Source of the DNA: Pseudomonas wuhanensis
Lineage (GTDB): Bacteria > Pseudomonadota > Gammaproteobacteria > Pseudomonadales > Pseudomonadaceae
Assembly: GCF_030687395.1 (NCBI RefSeq)
Contig: NZ_CP117430.1
Location: 6,014,001 to 6,078,000, forward strand
Direction: 5' to 3'
Length of the DNA stretch: 64,000 nt
This document shows, in pieces, positions 17,832 to 28,850 of the stretch; within the stretch, counting starts at the first letter, position 1, and the number at the start of each line of letters is the position of its first letter. The notes beneath the pieces are model-generated. The model was not told the origin of the DNA. It was given only the letters and a program-made list of their open reading frames with translations, and did no database searches. The position numbers and the translations under genes are program-made.

Positions 17832-19735
17832 CAGCCCAGAACCTCGGCCAGGTTGCCCTTGGACTCCAGCCAGGACTTGCGATCGCCGGCGCGTTTTTTC
17901 GCCAGCAGCATGTCCATCATTTCCGAGGTCGCGTCGAAATCTTCCAGCGTCAACTGCACCAGACGCCGAGTGTTCGGGTCCATGGTGGTTTCGCGCAGCT
18001 GCGGCGGGTTCATTTCACCCAGACCTTTGAATCGCGTGACCTGTGGTTTGCCGCGCTTCTTCTCGGCCACCAGGCGATCGAGAATGCCATCGCGCTCGGC
18101 CTCGTCGAGGGCATAGTAAATTTCTTTGCCCAAGTCGATACGGTACAGCGGCGGCATGGCGACGTAGACGTGACCGGCATCCACCAGCGGACGGAAATGC
18201 TGGACGAACAAAGCGCAGAGCAACGTGGCGATGTGCAGACCGTCGGAGTCGGCGTCGGCGAGGATGCAGATTTTGCCGTAACGCAGCTGGGCGATGTCCG
18301 CCGAACCCGGATCGACACCGATGGCTACAGCGATGTTGTGCACTTCCTGGCTGGCAAGCACTTCGCTGCCGTCGACTTCCCAAGTGTTCAGAATCTTGCC
18401 GCGCAACGGCAGGATCGCTTGAAACTCCTTGTCCCGCGCCTGCTTGGCCGAACCGCCAGCGGAATCACCTTCCACCAGGAACAGCTCGGAACGCATCGGG
18501 TCCTGCCCGGCGCAGTCGGCGAGCTTACCCGGCAATGCCGGCCCTTGGGTAATGCGTTTGCGCTCGACCTTCTTGCTGGCCTTCAGACGACGGCCGGCGT
18601 TGTTGATCGCCAGTTCGGCCAGCAACATGCCGGTTTCCGGGTTGGCGTTGAGCCACAGGCTGAAAGCATCCTTGACCACGCCGGAAACGAAGGCGGCCGC
18701 TTCACGGGAGGACAGGCGCTCCTTGGTCTGGCCGGAGAATTGCGGTTCCTGCATCTTCATCGACAGGACGAAAGCGATACGCTCCCAGACGTCTTCCGGC
18801 GCCAGCTTCACACCACGCGGCAACAGGCTGCGGAACTCGCAGAACTCGCGCATGGCGTCGAGCAAGCCCTGACGCAGACCGTTGACGTGAGTACCGCCCT
18901 GGGCTGTCGGGATCAGGTTGACGTAGCTTTCCTGAACGCTGTCGCCGCCCTCGGGCAACCACAGCAGCGCCCAATCGACCGCTTCTTTATTACCGGCCAG
19001 GCTGCCGCAGAATGGCTCGTCCGGCAGGCGTTCGAATTCGCTGACTGCGTCCACCAGGTAGGAGCGCAGGCCGTCTTCGTAATGCCATTCGACTTTCTCG
19101 CCGGTGGCCTTGTCTTCAAAACTGACCAGCAGCCCCGGGCACAGAACGGCCTTGGCCTTGAGCACGTGCTTGAGGCGGCTGATGGAGAATTTCGGTGAAT
19201 CGAAGTACTTCGGGTCCGGCGCGAAGAACACGCTGGTGCCGGTGTTGCGCTTGCCGACGGTGCCGACCACTTCCAGTTCGGTTTTTTTGTAACCGTCGGC
19301 GAAAGTCATCTGGTATTCGTTGCCGTCGCGTTTTACACGCACCCGGACTTCGGTCGACAAGGCGTTGACCACGGAGATACCCACCCCGTGCAAACCGCCG
19401 GAGAACTGGTAGTTCTTATTGGAAAACTTGCCACCCGCATGGAGCTTGGTGAGGATCAGCTCGACACCCGACACACCCTCTTCCGGGTGAATGTCCACCG
19501 GCATGCCACGGCCGTCATCGCTGACTTCCAGGGAGTGATCGGCATGCAGGATGACCTGCACCGACGTCGCGTGCCCAGCCAAGGCTTCGTCGACGCTATT
19601 GTCGATGACTTCCTGGGCAAGGTGGTTCGGCCGACTGGTGTCGGTATACATGCCGGGGCGTTTGCGCACCGGGTCGAGGCCCGAGAGGACTTCGATGGCG
19701 TCTGCGTTATAAGAGCTAGCGCTGGGAGTGGCCAT
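17831..19735 (-). CDS. parE: DNA topoisomerase IV subunit B
   Basis: ParE is the ATPase subunit of topoisomerase IV. The 634-residue protein has the GHKL ATP-binding motifs (VIDNSVDEALAGH, VSDDGRGMPVD, GLHGVGISVVNAL) and the TOPRIM segment LVEGDSAGGSAKQARD with the acidic ILADADSDGLH. Length and order are normal. It leads a four-gene minus-strand unit ending with parC. Confidence 0.98.
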   Translation of the reverse strand: MATPSASSYNADAIEVLSGLDPVRKRPGMYTDTSRPNHLAQEVIDNSVDEALAGHATSVQVILHADHSLEVSDDGRGMPVDIHPEEGVSGVELILTKLHAGGKFSNKNYQFSGGLHGVGISVVNALSTEVRVRVKRDGNEYQMTFADGYKKTELEVVGTVGKRNTGTSVFFAPDPKYFDSPKFSISRLKHVLKAKAVLCPGLLVSFEDKATGEKVEWHYEDGLRSYLVDAVSEFERLPDEPFCGSLAGNKEAVDWALLWLPEGGDSVQESYVNLIPTAQGGTHVNGLRQGLLDAMREFCEFRSLLPRGVKLAPEDVWERIAFVLSMKMQEPQFSGQTKERLSSREAAAFVSGVVKDAFSLWLNANPETGMLLAELAINNAGRRLKASKKVERKRITQGPALPGKLADCAGQDPMRSELFLVEGDSAGGSAKQARDKEFQAILPLRGKILNTWEVDGSEVLASQEVHNIAVAIGVDPGSADIAQLRYGKICILADADSDGLHIATLLCALFVQHFRPLVDAGHVYVAMPPLYRIDLGKEIYYALDEAERDGILDRLVAEKKRGKPQVTRFKGLGEMNPPQLRETTMDPNTRRLVQLTLEDFDATSEMMDMLLAKKRAGDRKSWLESKGNLAEVLG

Positions 19736-19777
19736 GGGGTCTCGTCGTCAGTGTTCAGTGAAAATAGGGGGCAATGA

Positions 19778-20386
19778 TCACAGTGCTGTGAAATCAATCG
19801 CCTGATACAAATCTGCGCCGATGCCGGCAAAACTCAGCATTGCCGGCAATTGCTCGGCAAAACCCTGGAAACTATGGTCGCCGCCCGCCTGAATGCGCAA
19901 GGCACAGGCCCGGTAATACTGCTGGGCGAGGCGATAATCCAGCGTTTCATCGCCGGTCTGCAACCACACTTGAAACCGCTGCGGATCCTTGGGTGCCGGC
20001 ACTTCCAGCTCGGCCAGGGCCGTCACATGGTCGTGGGTCAATTCCCAAGTCTCATCGGTATACAGATTTTTCTGCGTCCCCAGGAACCCGTCGAACATCC
20101 GGTGCGGGCTGACCGCAGGATTGATCAACAGGGCTTTCAAGCCATGGTGCTCGGCCAAGTGAGTCGCATAGTAGCCGCCGAGTGAGCTGCCGACCAGCAG
20201 TGGCCGCCCCAGCTCGGCAATCGCCTGCTCCAGCTGAGCGATGGCCTCGCGAGGATGGTGATGCAAGGCCGGCACACGCAGCTGATCGCTCAAGCCCAGC
20301 CGTTCCATCACATTAATCAACTGACAGGCCTTTTTCGACGCAGGCGCGCTGTTGAAACCGTGGATATAAAGGATCGAACCGGACAT
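19778..20386 (-). CDS. YqiA/YcfP-family alpha/beta-fold esterase
   Basis: The 202-residue protein begins MSGSILYIHGFNSAPASKK. It contains the nucleophile elbow VGSSLGGYYA, the acid region LQTGDETLDY and the catalytic histidine in GGDHSFQGF. These are the motifs of the YqiA esterase family, which lies beside parE and cpdA in many gammaproteobacteria. The start at 20386 is chosen because homology begins there; a 93-codon upstream extension runs into a REPIN. The natural substrate is unknown. Confidence 0.88.
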   Translation of the reverse strand: MSGSILYIHGFNSAPASKKACQLINVMERLGLSDQLRVPALHHHPREAIAQLEQAIAELGRPLLVGSSLGGYYATHLAEHHGLKALLINPAVSPHRMFDGFLGTQKNLYTDETWELTHDHVTALAELEVPAPKDPQRFQVWLQTGDETLDYRLAQQYYRACALRIQAGGDHSFQGFAEQLPAMLSFAGIGADLYQAIDFTAL

Positions 20387-20478
20387 TTGAGCTCCCTGGG
20401 CGTCGGGTAAAGAGGCGCAGTTTACAGGGTGTCGGAGGAATCGGGGATATGCGTGGAAATCATGTCGCCTGAGCGAAC

Positions 20479-20557
20479 GCCATCGCGGGCAAGCCCTCTC
20501 CCACAAGGATTTGAGGCGCTCACAAAACCCTGTGGGAGCGGGCTTGCCCGCGATGGC
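20479..20557. repeat. REPIN between the esterase gene and cpdA
   Basis: Two inverted REP units begin GCCATCGCGGGCAAG and end GCCCGCGATGGC, separated by a short A/T-rich spacer. Confidence 0.8.
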
Positions 20558-20588
20558 CGCGCGTCGGTCTTTGGAAATGATAAATAAA

Positions 20589-21404
20589 TCAGTAGCCGTT
20601 AGAGCCGTAATCAATCTGGAAATCGAAACCGGTGATGCGCTCAACGCCTGTTTCGAGCTGGCCATCCGGCAACAACCGCAACCATCGATACCCCGGCGCC
20701 TGCTCGCTCACCTTGAAATCATCACTGCCCGGCTCGAACTGAATGCAAGTCGAGGGCGATGCGATCAAGCGCACACCGTTGCGCAGTCGATCAATCTCCT
20801 GATGCACATGCCCCCACAGCACCGCACGCACCTGTGGAAAGCGATCCAGCACCGCGAACAACGCTTCTGGGTTGCGCAAGCCAATGGGCTCCATCCATGC
20901 ACACCCGATCGACACCGGATGATGATGGAAACACACCAGATGATGCCGCTGCGGCGCCTCGCTCAACGAGCGCACGAGCAACTGCAACTGCTCATCCTGC
21001 AAATACCCCGGCACCGAACCCGGCACCGCCGAATCGAGCAACGTCACCCGCCAGTTGCCGATGTCCACCACCGGCTCCAGCAATGCACTGTGCACCGCCG
21101 CCTCGGCCATGAGCCGCGGCTCATCATGATTACCGGGAATCCAGCGTGCCGGCGCATCAATCTGTCGGGTCAGGTCACGAAACAGCTGATACGACTCCAG
21201 CGTTCCGTCCTGGGAAAGATCACCACTGGCAATGATCAGGTCGATCTGCGGCTGCTGAAGCTTTACCAGCTCAATGACTTTTTGCAGGCTGTCGCGGGTA
21301 TTCATGCCCAGCAATGTCCCGTCCGTCTCGGCAAACAGATGGCTATCGGAGAGTTGCACCAGCAACGCCGGATCGGCGGTGGTCAATGTGGATACGCTCG
21401 GCAA
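20589..21404 (-). CDS. cpdA: 3',5'-cyclic-AMP phosphodiesterase
   Basis: CpdA hydrolyses cAMP and so limits Crp/Vfr signalling. The calcineurin-like metallophosphoesterase motifs are all present: QLSDSHLF, SGDLSQDG, PGNHDEPR, CFHHHPV and WGHVHQE. I prefer a TTG start at 21404 (PSVSTLTTAD), which has a GGGAGA ribosome-binding site at good spacing; an in-frame GTG at 21428 would add eight residues. The predicted length is 271 aa. It belongs to the nudF - DUF1249 - cpdA - yqiA-type - parE run. Confidence 0.92.
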   Translation of the reverse strand: MPSVSTLTTADPALLVQLSDSHLFAETDGTLLGMNTRDSLQKVIELVKLQQPQIDLIIASGDLSQDGTLESYQLFRDLTRQIDAPARWIPGNHDEPRLMAEAAVHSALLEPVVDIGNWRVTLLDSAVPGSVPGYLQDEQLQLLVRSLSEAPQRHHLVCFHHHPVSIGCAWMEPIGLRNPEALFAVLDRFPQVRAVLWGHVHQEIDRLRNGVRLIASPSTCIQFEPGSDDFKVSEQAPGYRWLRLLPDGQLETGVERITGFDFQIDYGSNGY

Positions 21405-21502
21405 GGCGTTCTCCCAGGGCGTGATCACGGGATGGATAAGTGCCGCAATTATGCTGGGGGACGATCAAAAGAGGAAACCTGTGAACCGGACGCAGTTCAC
21501 AA

Positions 21503-21955
21503 CTACCGAACGACTGCGTACTCGTGCCCACAGGCCAGGCAGTGACTCAGCCATTCCCCCAGGAACAGATTGAGCTGAGCCTTTTCATCCGGCTGATGCA
21601 TCGCGGCGTTCGGGTAAGGATAGATGCCGCGAAAGCGTCGTGCATGTTCGGCGCTGACGACTTCGGCCATGCACGCGTCGTGATAGACCTGAACTTCCAG
21701 TTGCGGCACCGGCAGCCACGGCAGGCTGTGCTCCTGGCGCACTTGCAGGGTTGTGGTGTACGGACAGACTTGCAGCACTTCGAGGGCCAGTACGCCAAGC
21801 ATCTGGTCGCCGTGGGTCACGGCAATGCGCCGCGCCTGCGGCTCGTTGCGCATGTCCGGTAGCAGTCGCATCAGGCGCGCGTAGTTGGCCTCGCAGGAGG
21901 CTTGCAGCCCCACGAGGTCGATCCGGTAGCGATCGCGCAGCTTGTTTACGACCAT
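21503..21955 (-). CDS. DUF1249 (YqiB-like) protein
   Basis: A 150-residue soluble protein with the DUF1249 features CEANYARLMRLLPDM near the N-terminus and LNLFLGEWLSHCLACGH at the end. Its function is unknown. The start overlaps the nudF stop by 10 nt, so it is translationally coupled to nudF; the nudF-yqiB-cpdA-yqiA-parE order is shared with E. coli. Confidence 0.85.
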   Translation of the reverse strand: MVVNKLRDRYRIDLVGLQASCEANYARLMRLLPDMRNEPQARRIAVTHGDQMLGVLALEVLQVCPYTTTLQVRQEHSLPWLPVPQLEVQVYHDACMAEVVSAEHARRFRGIYPYPNAAMHQPDEKAQLNLFLGEWLSHCLACGHEYAVVR

Positions 21956-22563
21956 AACCCCCTCACTTCAACGCGGTTCAAAGCCAGCCATTGCAAGGCA
22001 ATGATGCTTGGCGCGTTGGCAATACGTCCGTCGCGCACGGCTTGCAGGGCATCTTCGAAGGCCCAGACCGTGACGCGAATATCTTCAGCCTCTTCCTCCA
22101 GCCCATGCAGGCCGCCCACCCCGGCACTGTCGCAACGCCCCAGGTACAAATGCACGAACTCGTTACTGCCACCCGGCGATGGAAAATATTTGGTGATCGG
22201 CCAGAGTGCCCCGAATACAAGCCCAGCTTCCTCCTGCGCTTCGCGGTGAGCAACTTCTTCCGGTACTTCATCCTTGTCGATCAGACCGGCGACCAGTTCG
22301 ATCAGCCACGGGTTGTCGGTCTTGCCCATGGCGCCGACGCGAAACTGCTCGATCAGCACCACTTCGTCGCGCTGCGGATCGTAAGGCAGCACGCACACCG
22401 CATCATGGCGCACAAACAGTTCACGATTGATCTCGCGACTCATGCCACCGGCGAACAATTCGTGGCGCAAGTGCACGCGGTCGAGCTTGTAGAAGCCCTC
22501 GTAGCACTTTTCGCGCCGAACGATATCAACGGCGGTCGGAATGGCGTTGGCAAAATCAGTCAT
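21946..22563 (-). CDS. nudF: ADP-ribose pyrophosphatase (Nudix)
   Basis: NudF splits ADP-ribose into AMP and ribose-5-phosphate. The 205-residue protein has a complete Nudix box, GLIDKDEVPEEVAHREAQEEAG (written here as GLIDKDEVPEE plus VAHREAQEEAG), and the upstream NPWLIELVAG segment typical of ADPRase. It is the first gene of the nudF-cpdA-parE run; the 213-nt gap before it also contains the promoter region of the divergent lipoprotein gene. Confidence 0.93.
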   Translation of the reverse strand: MTDFANAIPTAVDIVRREKCYEGFYKLDRVHLRHELFAGGMSREINRELFVRHDAVCVLPYDPQRDEVVLIEQFRVGAMGKTDNPWLIELVAGLIDKDEVPEEVAHREAQEEAGLVFGALWPITKYFPSPGGSNEFVHLYLGRCDSAGVGGLHGLEEEAEDIRVTVWAFEDALQAVRDGRIANAPSIIALQWLALNRVEVRGLWS

Positions 22564-22776
22564 GACAATCCTCGTTCTACAAATCCTGTCCGAGGCTCCA
22601 ACCTCGACTTCGCGCCATCCTAACGCGCCCGCGATGTTTGATGCAGCCCCTTTCCAGTCAGCGGGATAGACGGTGAGGGCGAAACCAACTCTAATTAGCT
22701 TAGTGGCGAACTGACTGCTTCGTTGAGAGTCGAAGCGGGTAACTTTTCGCCTTTCCCTGTTTTATCAAGGACGCCC

Positions 22777-23523
22777 ATGTCGCTTTTTAAAATCGCCTCC
22801 GTGGCCGCAATCGCCCTGACCCTGGGCGCCTGCCAGAGTTTGTTCCAGCCCAACTACCGGGCGCCGCTGGAAACTACCCGCGACGCATCGGAACAGTTGA
22901 AACCAGGCTGCACAACCCCTGACTGCCCGCTGGTGAACATTGATACCCTGCGCTTCCCGGACGAGCCTGCGCTTGACGGACTCATCGAAAAACGCCTGCT
23001 GCAAATGACCCGCACCTCACCCGAAGCCCCCGTAGCACCGACGCTGGCGGCATATCGCGAGCAGTTTTTGAGCAGTGCCGGCCCGCGCTACAGCAGCTAC
23101 CTGCAAGCCAAGGTACGTGAGCAGCATGACGGCTTGGTGATCGTTGAATTGTCTAGCTACCTGGATACCGGCGGTGCGCATGGCACGCCGGGCCGCGGTT
23201 TCATCAACTATTCACGTCAACAGCATAAGGCGCTGACCCTCTCGGACATGTTGATCCCGGGACAGGAAGAGGCGTTCTGGAAAGCGGCCCAAGTGGCGCA
23301 CAACAGCTGGTTGATCAGCACCAAGCTGGATCAGGAACCGGAGTTCGTGAAGAGCTGGCCCTTCGTGAAAACCCAGAACGTGGCGCTGACCTACGGCGGG
23401 GTGATCCTCAAGTACGAAGTGAGCACCCTTGCGCCTTACGCATTGGGCCACGTCGAACTGAAGATCCCCTACCCGCGCCTGAACGGCATTCTCAAGCCTG
23501 AACTGTTTCCCGGCCGTAGCTGA
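22777..23523 (+). CDS. DUF3298/RsiV-type lipoprotein
   Basis: This 248-residue lipoprotein starts at ATG 22777 (MSLFKIAS), with a signal peptide ending in lipobox LGAC. The C-terminal part (DTGGAHGTPGRGFINYS, then LTLSDMLIPG and YEVSTLAPYALG) matches the DUF3298/DUF4163 family related to the anti-sigma factor RsiV and lysozyme-binding proteins. A sensor or envelope role is possible but not shown. Its last 32 nt overlap the 3' end of cytX on the other strand. Confidence 0.75.
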   Translation: MSLFKIASVAAIALTLGACQSLFQPNYRAPLETTRDASEQLKPGCTTPDCPLVNIDTLRFPDEPALDGLIEKRLLQMTRTSPEAPVAPTLAAYREQFLSSAGPRYSSYLQAKVREQHDGLVIVELSSYLDTGGAHGTPGRGFINYSRQQHKALTLSDMLIPGQEEAFWKAAQVAHNSWLISTKLDQEPEFVKSWPFVKTQNVALTYGGVILKYEVSTLAPYALGHVELKIPYPRLNGILKPELFPGRS

Positions 23524-24784
23524 AGGCTCGACCGAGCAGCAGTTGCAGCAGCCCTGCCAGCACCAGCGACGGCAGGGTTGCGCCGATGTCAGGATAGAGA
23601 TTGGCCAGCAGATGATAGGTGCTCACCCCGCCCAACCAGGCGAGCAACGCCGGCCAGCGCAATGCGGCTGACGCTACATGAGCACTGCGTTTGCGCAGGA
23701 TGAAGTGATCCACCAGCACCACGCCGAACAGCGGCGCAAACACCGAGCCGATCAACAGCAGAAAATTCTGGTACTGGGCCAATGGCGCCAGGCAGGCGAT
23801 CAGCGTGCAGACTACGCCGATGGCCAAAGCCAGATGCTCGACTTTCAAGCGCAACAGAATCCCGCTGGACACCGCCGCCGAGTGAATATCGGCAAAGGCG
23901 TTTTCCGACTCGTCCAACAGAATCAGCAGCAACGGAATCCCCAAACCTGCACCGGCCAATGCCAGCAGCAAGGCATTCACTTCACCGCTCGGCGCGAACG
24001 CCAGGGTGTAGGCCACGCCCAGGCTCATCAGCCAGAAGTTGCCGATAAAGAAGCCCAGCGCCGTACCGCCGAAGACATTCTTCGCACGCTTGCCGAACCG
24101 CGAATAGTCGGCAATCAGCGGCAACCACGACAGCGGCATGGCGATCGCAATGTCGAAGCCCACGGCGAACGGCATCGAACCATCACCGGCCTGCGCCCAC
24201 AACGCGGCCAGATCGGCTTTGGCGAACAGGTTCCAGGTCAGCCAGATACACGCGGCCAGCAGCAGCCAGATGCCCCACTTGCGCAGGATTTTGCGCACAA
24301 AGGTCAGTGGCCCGCTGACGGCCAGCAAAGTTGCCAGACCGCCGAAGAAAACTGTCCAAAGCAGCGGATTCGACAGCAGGCTGCCTTCGCTGAAGGCACG
24401 GGCGCCGAGCAGGCTGGCAGCGTCGCGCATGACGATGATTTCGAATGAACCCCAACCGATCAGTTGCAGCAGGTTCAACACCGCTGGAAGGCTCGCGCCC
24501 TGTTTGCCGAGGCTGAGTTTGAGCGCGGCCATCGACGACAGGCCGGTGTCGCTGCCGATCACGCCGACGGCGGCCAGAAGCAGAACGCCGACCAGCGTGC
24601 CGAGAAAAATCGCCAGCAATGAACCGGACAGTCCCAGACCCGGTGCGAGCAGTGCGCCGGTCTGCAACACCATCAGGCCGATGCCGAGGGAGAACCACAG
24701 GGAAAACAGATCACGGCCGCCGAACACGCGTTTGTCTTTGGGCACCGCGATATCAGGGGAATATGTGCTGGGTTGAATGCTCAA
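23492..24784 (-). CDS. cytX: Predicted hydroxymethylpyrimidine permease CytX
   Basis: CytX belongs to the cytosine/purine (NCS1) permeases and is thought to import the thiamine precursor hydroxymethylpyrimidine. The 430-residue protein has about 12 hydrophobic helices, e.g. LWFSLGIGLMVLQTGALLAP and LIGWGSFEIIVM. The predicted start is a TTG at 24784 with no strong ribosome-binding site, so the exact start is uncertain. It lies 78 nt after thiC in the same direction without a convincing terminator between, so it is probably controlled by the TPP riboswitch in front of thiC. Confidence 0.85.
   Translation of the reverse strand: MSIQPSTYSPDIAVPKDKRVFGGRDLFSLWFSLGIGLMVLQTGALLAPGLGLSGSLLAIFLGTLVGVLLLAAVGVIGSDTGLSSMAALKLSLGKQGASLPAVLNLLQLIGWGSFEIIVMRDAASLLGARAFSEGSLLSNPLLWTVFFGGLATLLAVSGPLTFVRKILRKWGIWLLLAACIWLTWNLFAKADLAALWAQAGDGSMPFAVGFDIAIAMPLSWLPLIADYSRFGKRAKNVFGGTALGFFIGNFWLMSLGVAYTLAFAPSGEVNALLLALAGAGLGIPLLLILLDESENAFADIHSAAVSSGILLRLKVEHLALAIGVVCTLIACLAPLAQYQNFLLLIGSVFAPLFGVVLVDHFILRKRSAHVASAALRWPALLAWLGGVSTYHLLANLYPDIGATLPSLVLAGLLQLLLGRAFSYGRETVQA
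23520..23523. other. Convergent 3' overlap of lipoprotein gene and cytX
   Basis: The stop of the plus-strand lipoprotein gene lies at this point, inside the last 32 nt of cytX (23492-23523) on the minus strand. No terminator lies between them. Confidence 0.85.
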
Positions 24785-24862
24785 GGGTGTTATCTCAGAG
24801 GGACATTTGCTGTTCTTTTGCCCGCGATGGGGCCCTCTCAGGCCCCGACCTTTCGGATCAGA

Positions 24863-27013
<2,151 letters not shown>

Positions 27014-27230
27014 GACAAGAACCCGGCCAGTCTAGACACAACCGGCAAAGAACGCCAACTCCGCAGCAAACACCATGATGAATGGCGCAATTGCAGGATT
27101 GTTGCCGTGCTTGCGTGCAACTACACTCGCTACGCCGTGCCGCGCCTTGACGCTCTGCCTTGACGCTGCAGTGCGCCGCGCCGTAGCCTTGGCGCTCAAA
27201 TTATCAGCGTAATTTTTTAGGGATGGCCTC

Positions 27231-28670
27231 ATGCTGCGCAAACTCTCACTGGCCCTTGCCGTGTCTTGTGCGTCCAATGGAATGGCCTGGGCAATTGAAG
27301 CGCCCTTATCGACCAAGACTGACCTGGTCAGCGTCTATCAGGAAGCGGTGGACAACAACGCCGACATCGCCGCCGCCCGCGCCCAATACGGGGCCCAGAA
27401 GGAAGTCGTGCCACAGGCCCGCGCCGGGCTGTTGCCCAACCTGTCCGCCGGTGCCGACCTGAACAACACCCGCACCTCGCTCGACCAGCCATCGCTGACC
27501 TCGACCCGCAGTGGCACGGCGTATCAGGCGACCCTGGCGCAACCGATTTTCCGCGCCGATCGCTGGTTCCAGTTGCAGGCCGCCAAGGACGTCAACGAAC
27601 AGGCAGCCTTGCAACTCTCGGCCACGGAACAAAACCTGATCCTGCAAAGTGCCGAAAGCTACTTCAACGTGCTGCGCAGCCAGGACACCCTGGCCTCGAC
27701 CAAAGCCGAAGAAGCGGCGTTCAAGCGTCAACTCGACCAGTCCAACGAACGTTTCGACGTTGGCCTGTCGGACAAGACCGATGTGCTGCAATCCCAAGCC
27801 AGTTACGACACGGCACGGGCCAACCGGATTCTCGCTCAGCGTCAGGTAGATGATGCGTTCGAAGCGCTGATCACCCTGACCAACCGCCAGTACAATTCGA
27901 TTCAGGGCATCGTCCACACCTTGCCAATCCTGCCGCCGGTACCGAACGATGCCAAAGCCTGGGTCGACACCGCTGCCAAACAAAACCTGAATTTGCTGGC
28001 CAGCAACTACGCGGTGAGCGCCGCCGAGGAGACTCTCAAGCAGCGCAAGGCCGGCCACGCCCCCACCCTGGATGCGGTTGCGCAATACAAGAAAGGTGAC
28101 AACGACGCCCTCGGGTTTACCAACCCGAACCCGAATGGCGTGCGTTACGGCGGCGATGTCGAGCAGCGCACTGTCGGCCTGCAATTGAGCATCCCGCTCT
28201 ACAGTGGCGGCCTGACCAGCTCGCAGGTGCGTGAGTCCTATTCACGGTTGACTCAGTCCGAGCAGCAACGCGAAGCGCTGCGTCGTCAGGTCGTGGAAAA
28301 CACCCGCAATTTGCACCGCGCCGTGAACACCGACGTCGAGCAGGTGCAGGCACGCCGACAGTCGATCATCTCCAACCAAAGCGCGGTGGAAGCGACCGAA
28401 ATCGGTTATCAGGTGGGGACGCGCAATATCGTCGACGTGCTCGATGCCCAGCGTCAGCTGTACACCTCGGTGCGCAACTACAACAACACCCGCTATGACT
28501 ACATCCTCGACAACCTGCGTTTGAAGCAGGCCGCCGGCACCTTGAACCCCGGGGATTTGCAGGACCTGACGCGTTATCTCAAAGCCGACTACAACCCGGA
28601 CAAGGATTTCCTGCCGCCGGATCTGGCCAAGGCTGCGGCGGAGCAATTACGGGCTAATCCTGCTCAATAA
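27231..28670 (+). CDS. tolC: TolC-family outer-membrane channel
   Basis: TolC forms the outer-membrane exit duct for type I secretion and drug efflux pumps. The 479-residue protein has a signal peptide (LSLALAVSCASNGMAWA), then two repeated outer-membrane-efflux units: first DLVSVYQEAVDNNADIAAARAQ (in two parts: DLVSVYQEAV, DNNADIAAARAQ), then LLASNYAVSAAEETLKQRKAGH. The C-terminal half includes LSIPLYSGG and YQVGTRNIVDVLDAQ, both family hallmarks. It corresponds to the PA4974 position next to thiC. Confidence 0.93.
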   Translation: MLRKLSLALAVSCASNGMAWAIEAPLSTKTDLVSVYQEAVDNNADIAAARAQYGAQKEVVPQARAGLLPNLSAGADLNNTRTSLDQPSLTSTRSGTAYQATLAQPIFRADRWFQLQAAKDVNEQAALQLSATEQNLILQSAESYFNVLRSQDTLASTKAEEAAFKRQLDQSNERFDVGLSDKTDVLQSQASYDTARANRILAQRQVDDAFEALITLTNRQYNSIQGIVHTLPILPPVPNDAKAWVDTAAKQNLNLLASNYAVSAAEETLKQRKAGHAPTLDAVAQYKKGDNDALGFTNPNPNGVRYGGDVEQRTVGLQLSIPLYSGGLTSSQVRESYSRLTQSEQQREALRRQVVENTRNLHRAVNTDVEQVQARRQSIISNQSAVEATEIGYQVGTRNIVDVLDAQRQLYTSVRNYNNTRYDYILDNLRLKQAAGTLNPGDLQDLTRYLKADYNPDKDFLPPDLAKAAAEQLRANPAQ

Positions 28671-28700
28671 AAGGTAAACCCTGTATTGAGGAGGATTACC

Positions 28701-28833
28701 TGTGGCGAGGGAGCTTGCTCCCGCTGGGCTGCGAAGCGGCCCCAAACCCTGAGCATGCGGTCTGTCAGGCAGACCGCATCGGCTGATTCCACGACTGCTT
28801 CGCAGCCGAACGGGAGCAAGCTCCCTCGCCACA
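28701..28833. repeat. Inverted REP pair downstream of tolC
   Basis: TGTGGCGAGGGAGCTTGCTCCCG at the left (split: TGTGGCGAGGG, AGCTTGCTCCCG) is mirrored by CGGGAGCAAGCTCCCTCGCCACA at the right end, with secondary GCTGCGAAGC/GCTTCGCAGC arms inside. This lies between convergent tolC and waaA. Confidence 0.8.
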
Positions 28834-28850
28834 ATTGATCAGTGACAAAC

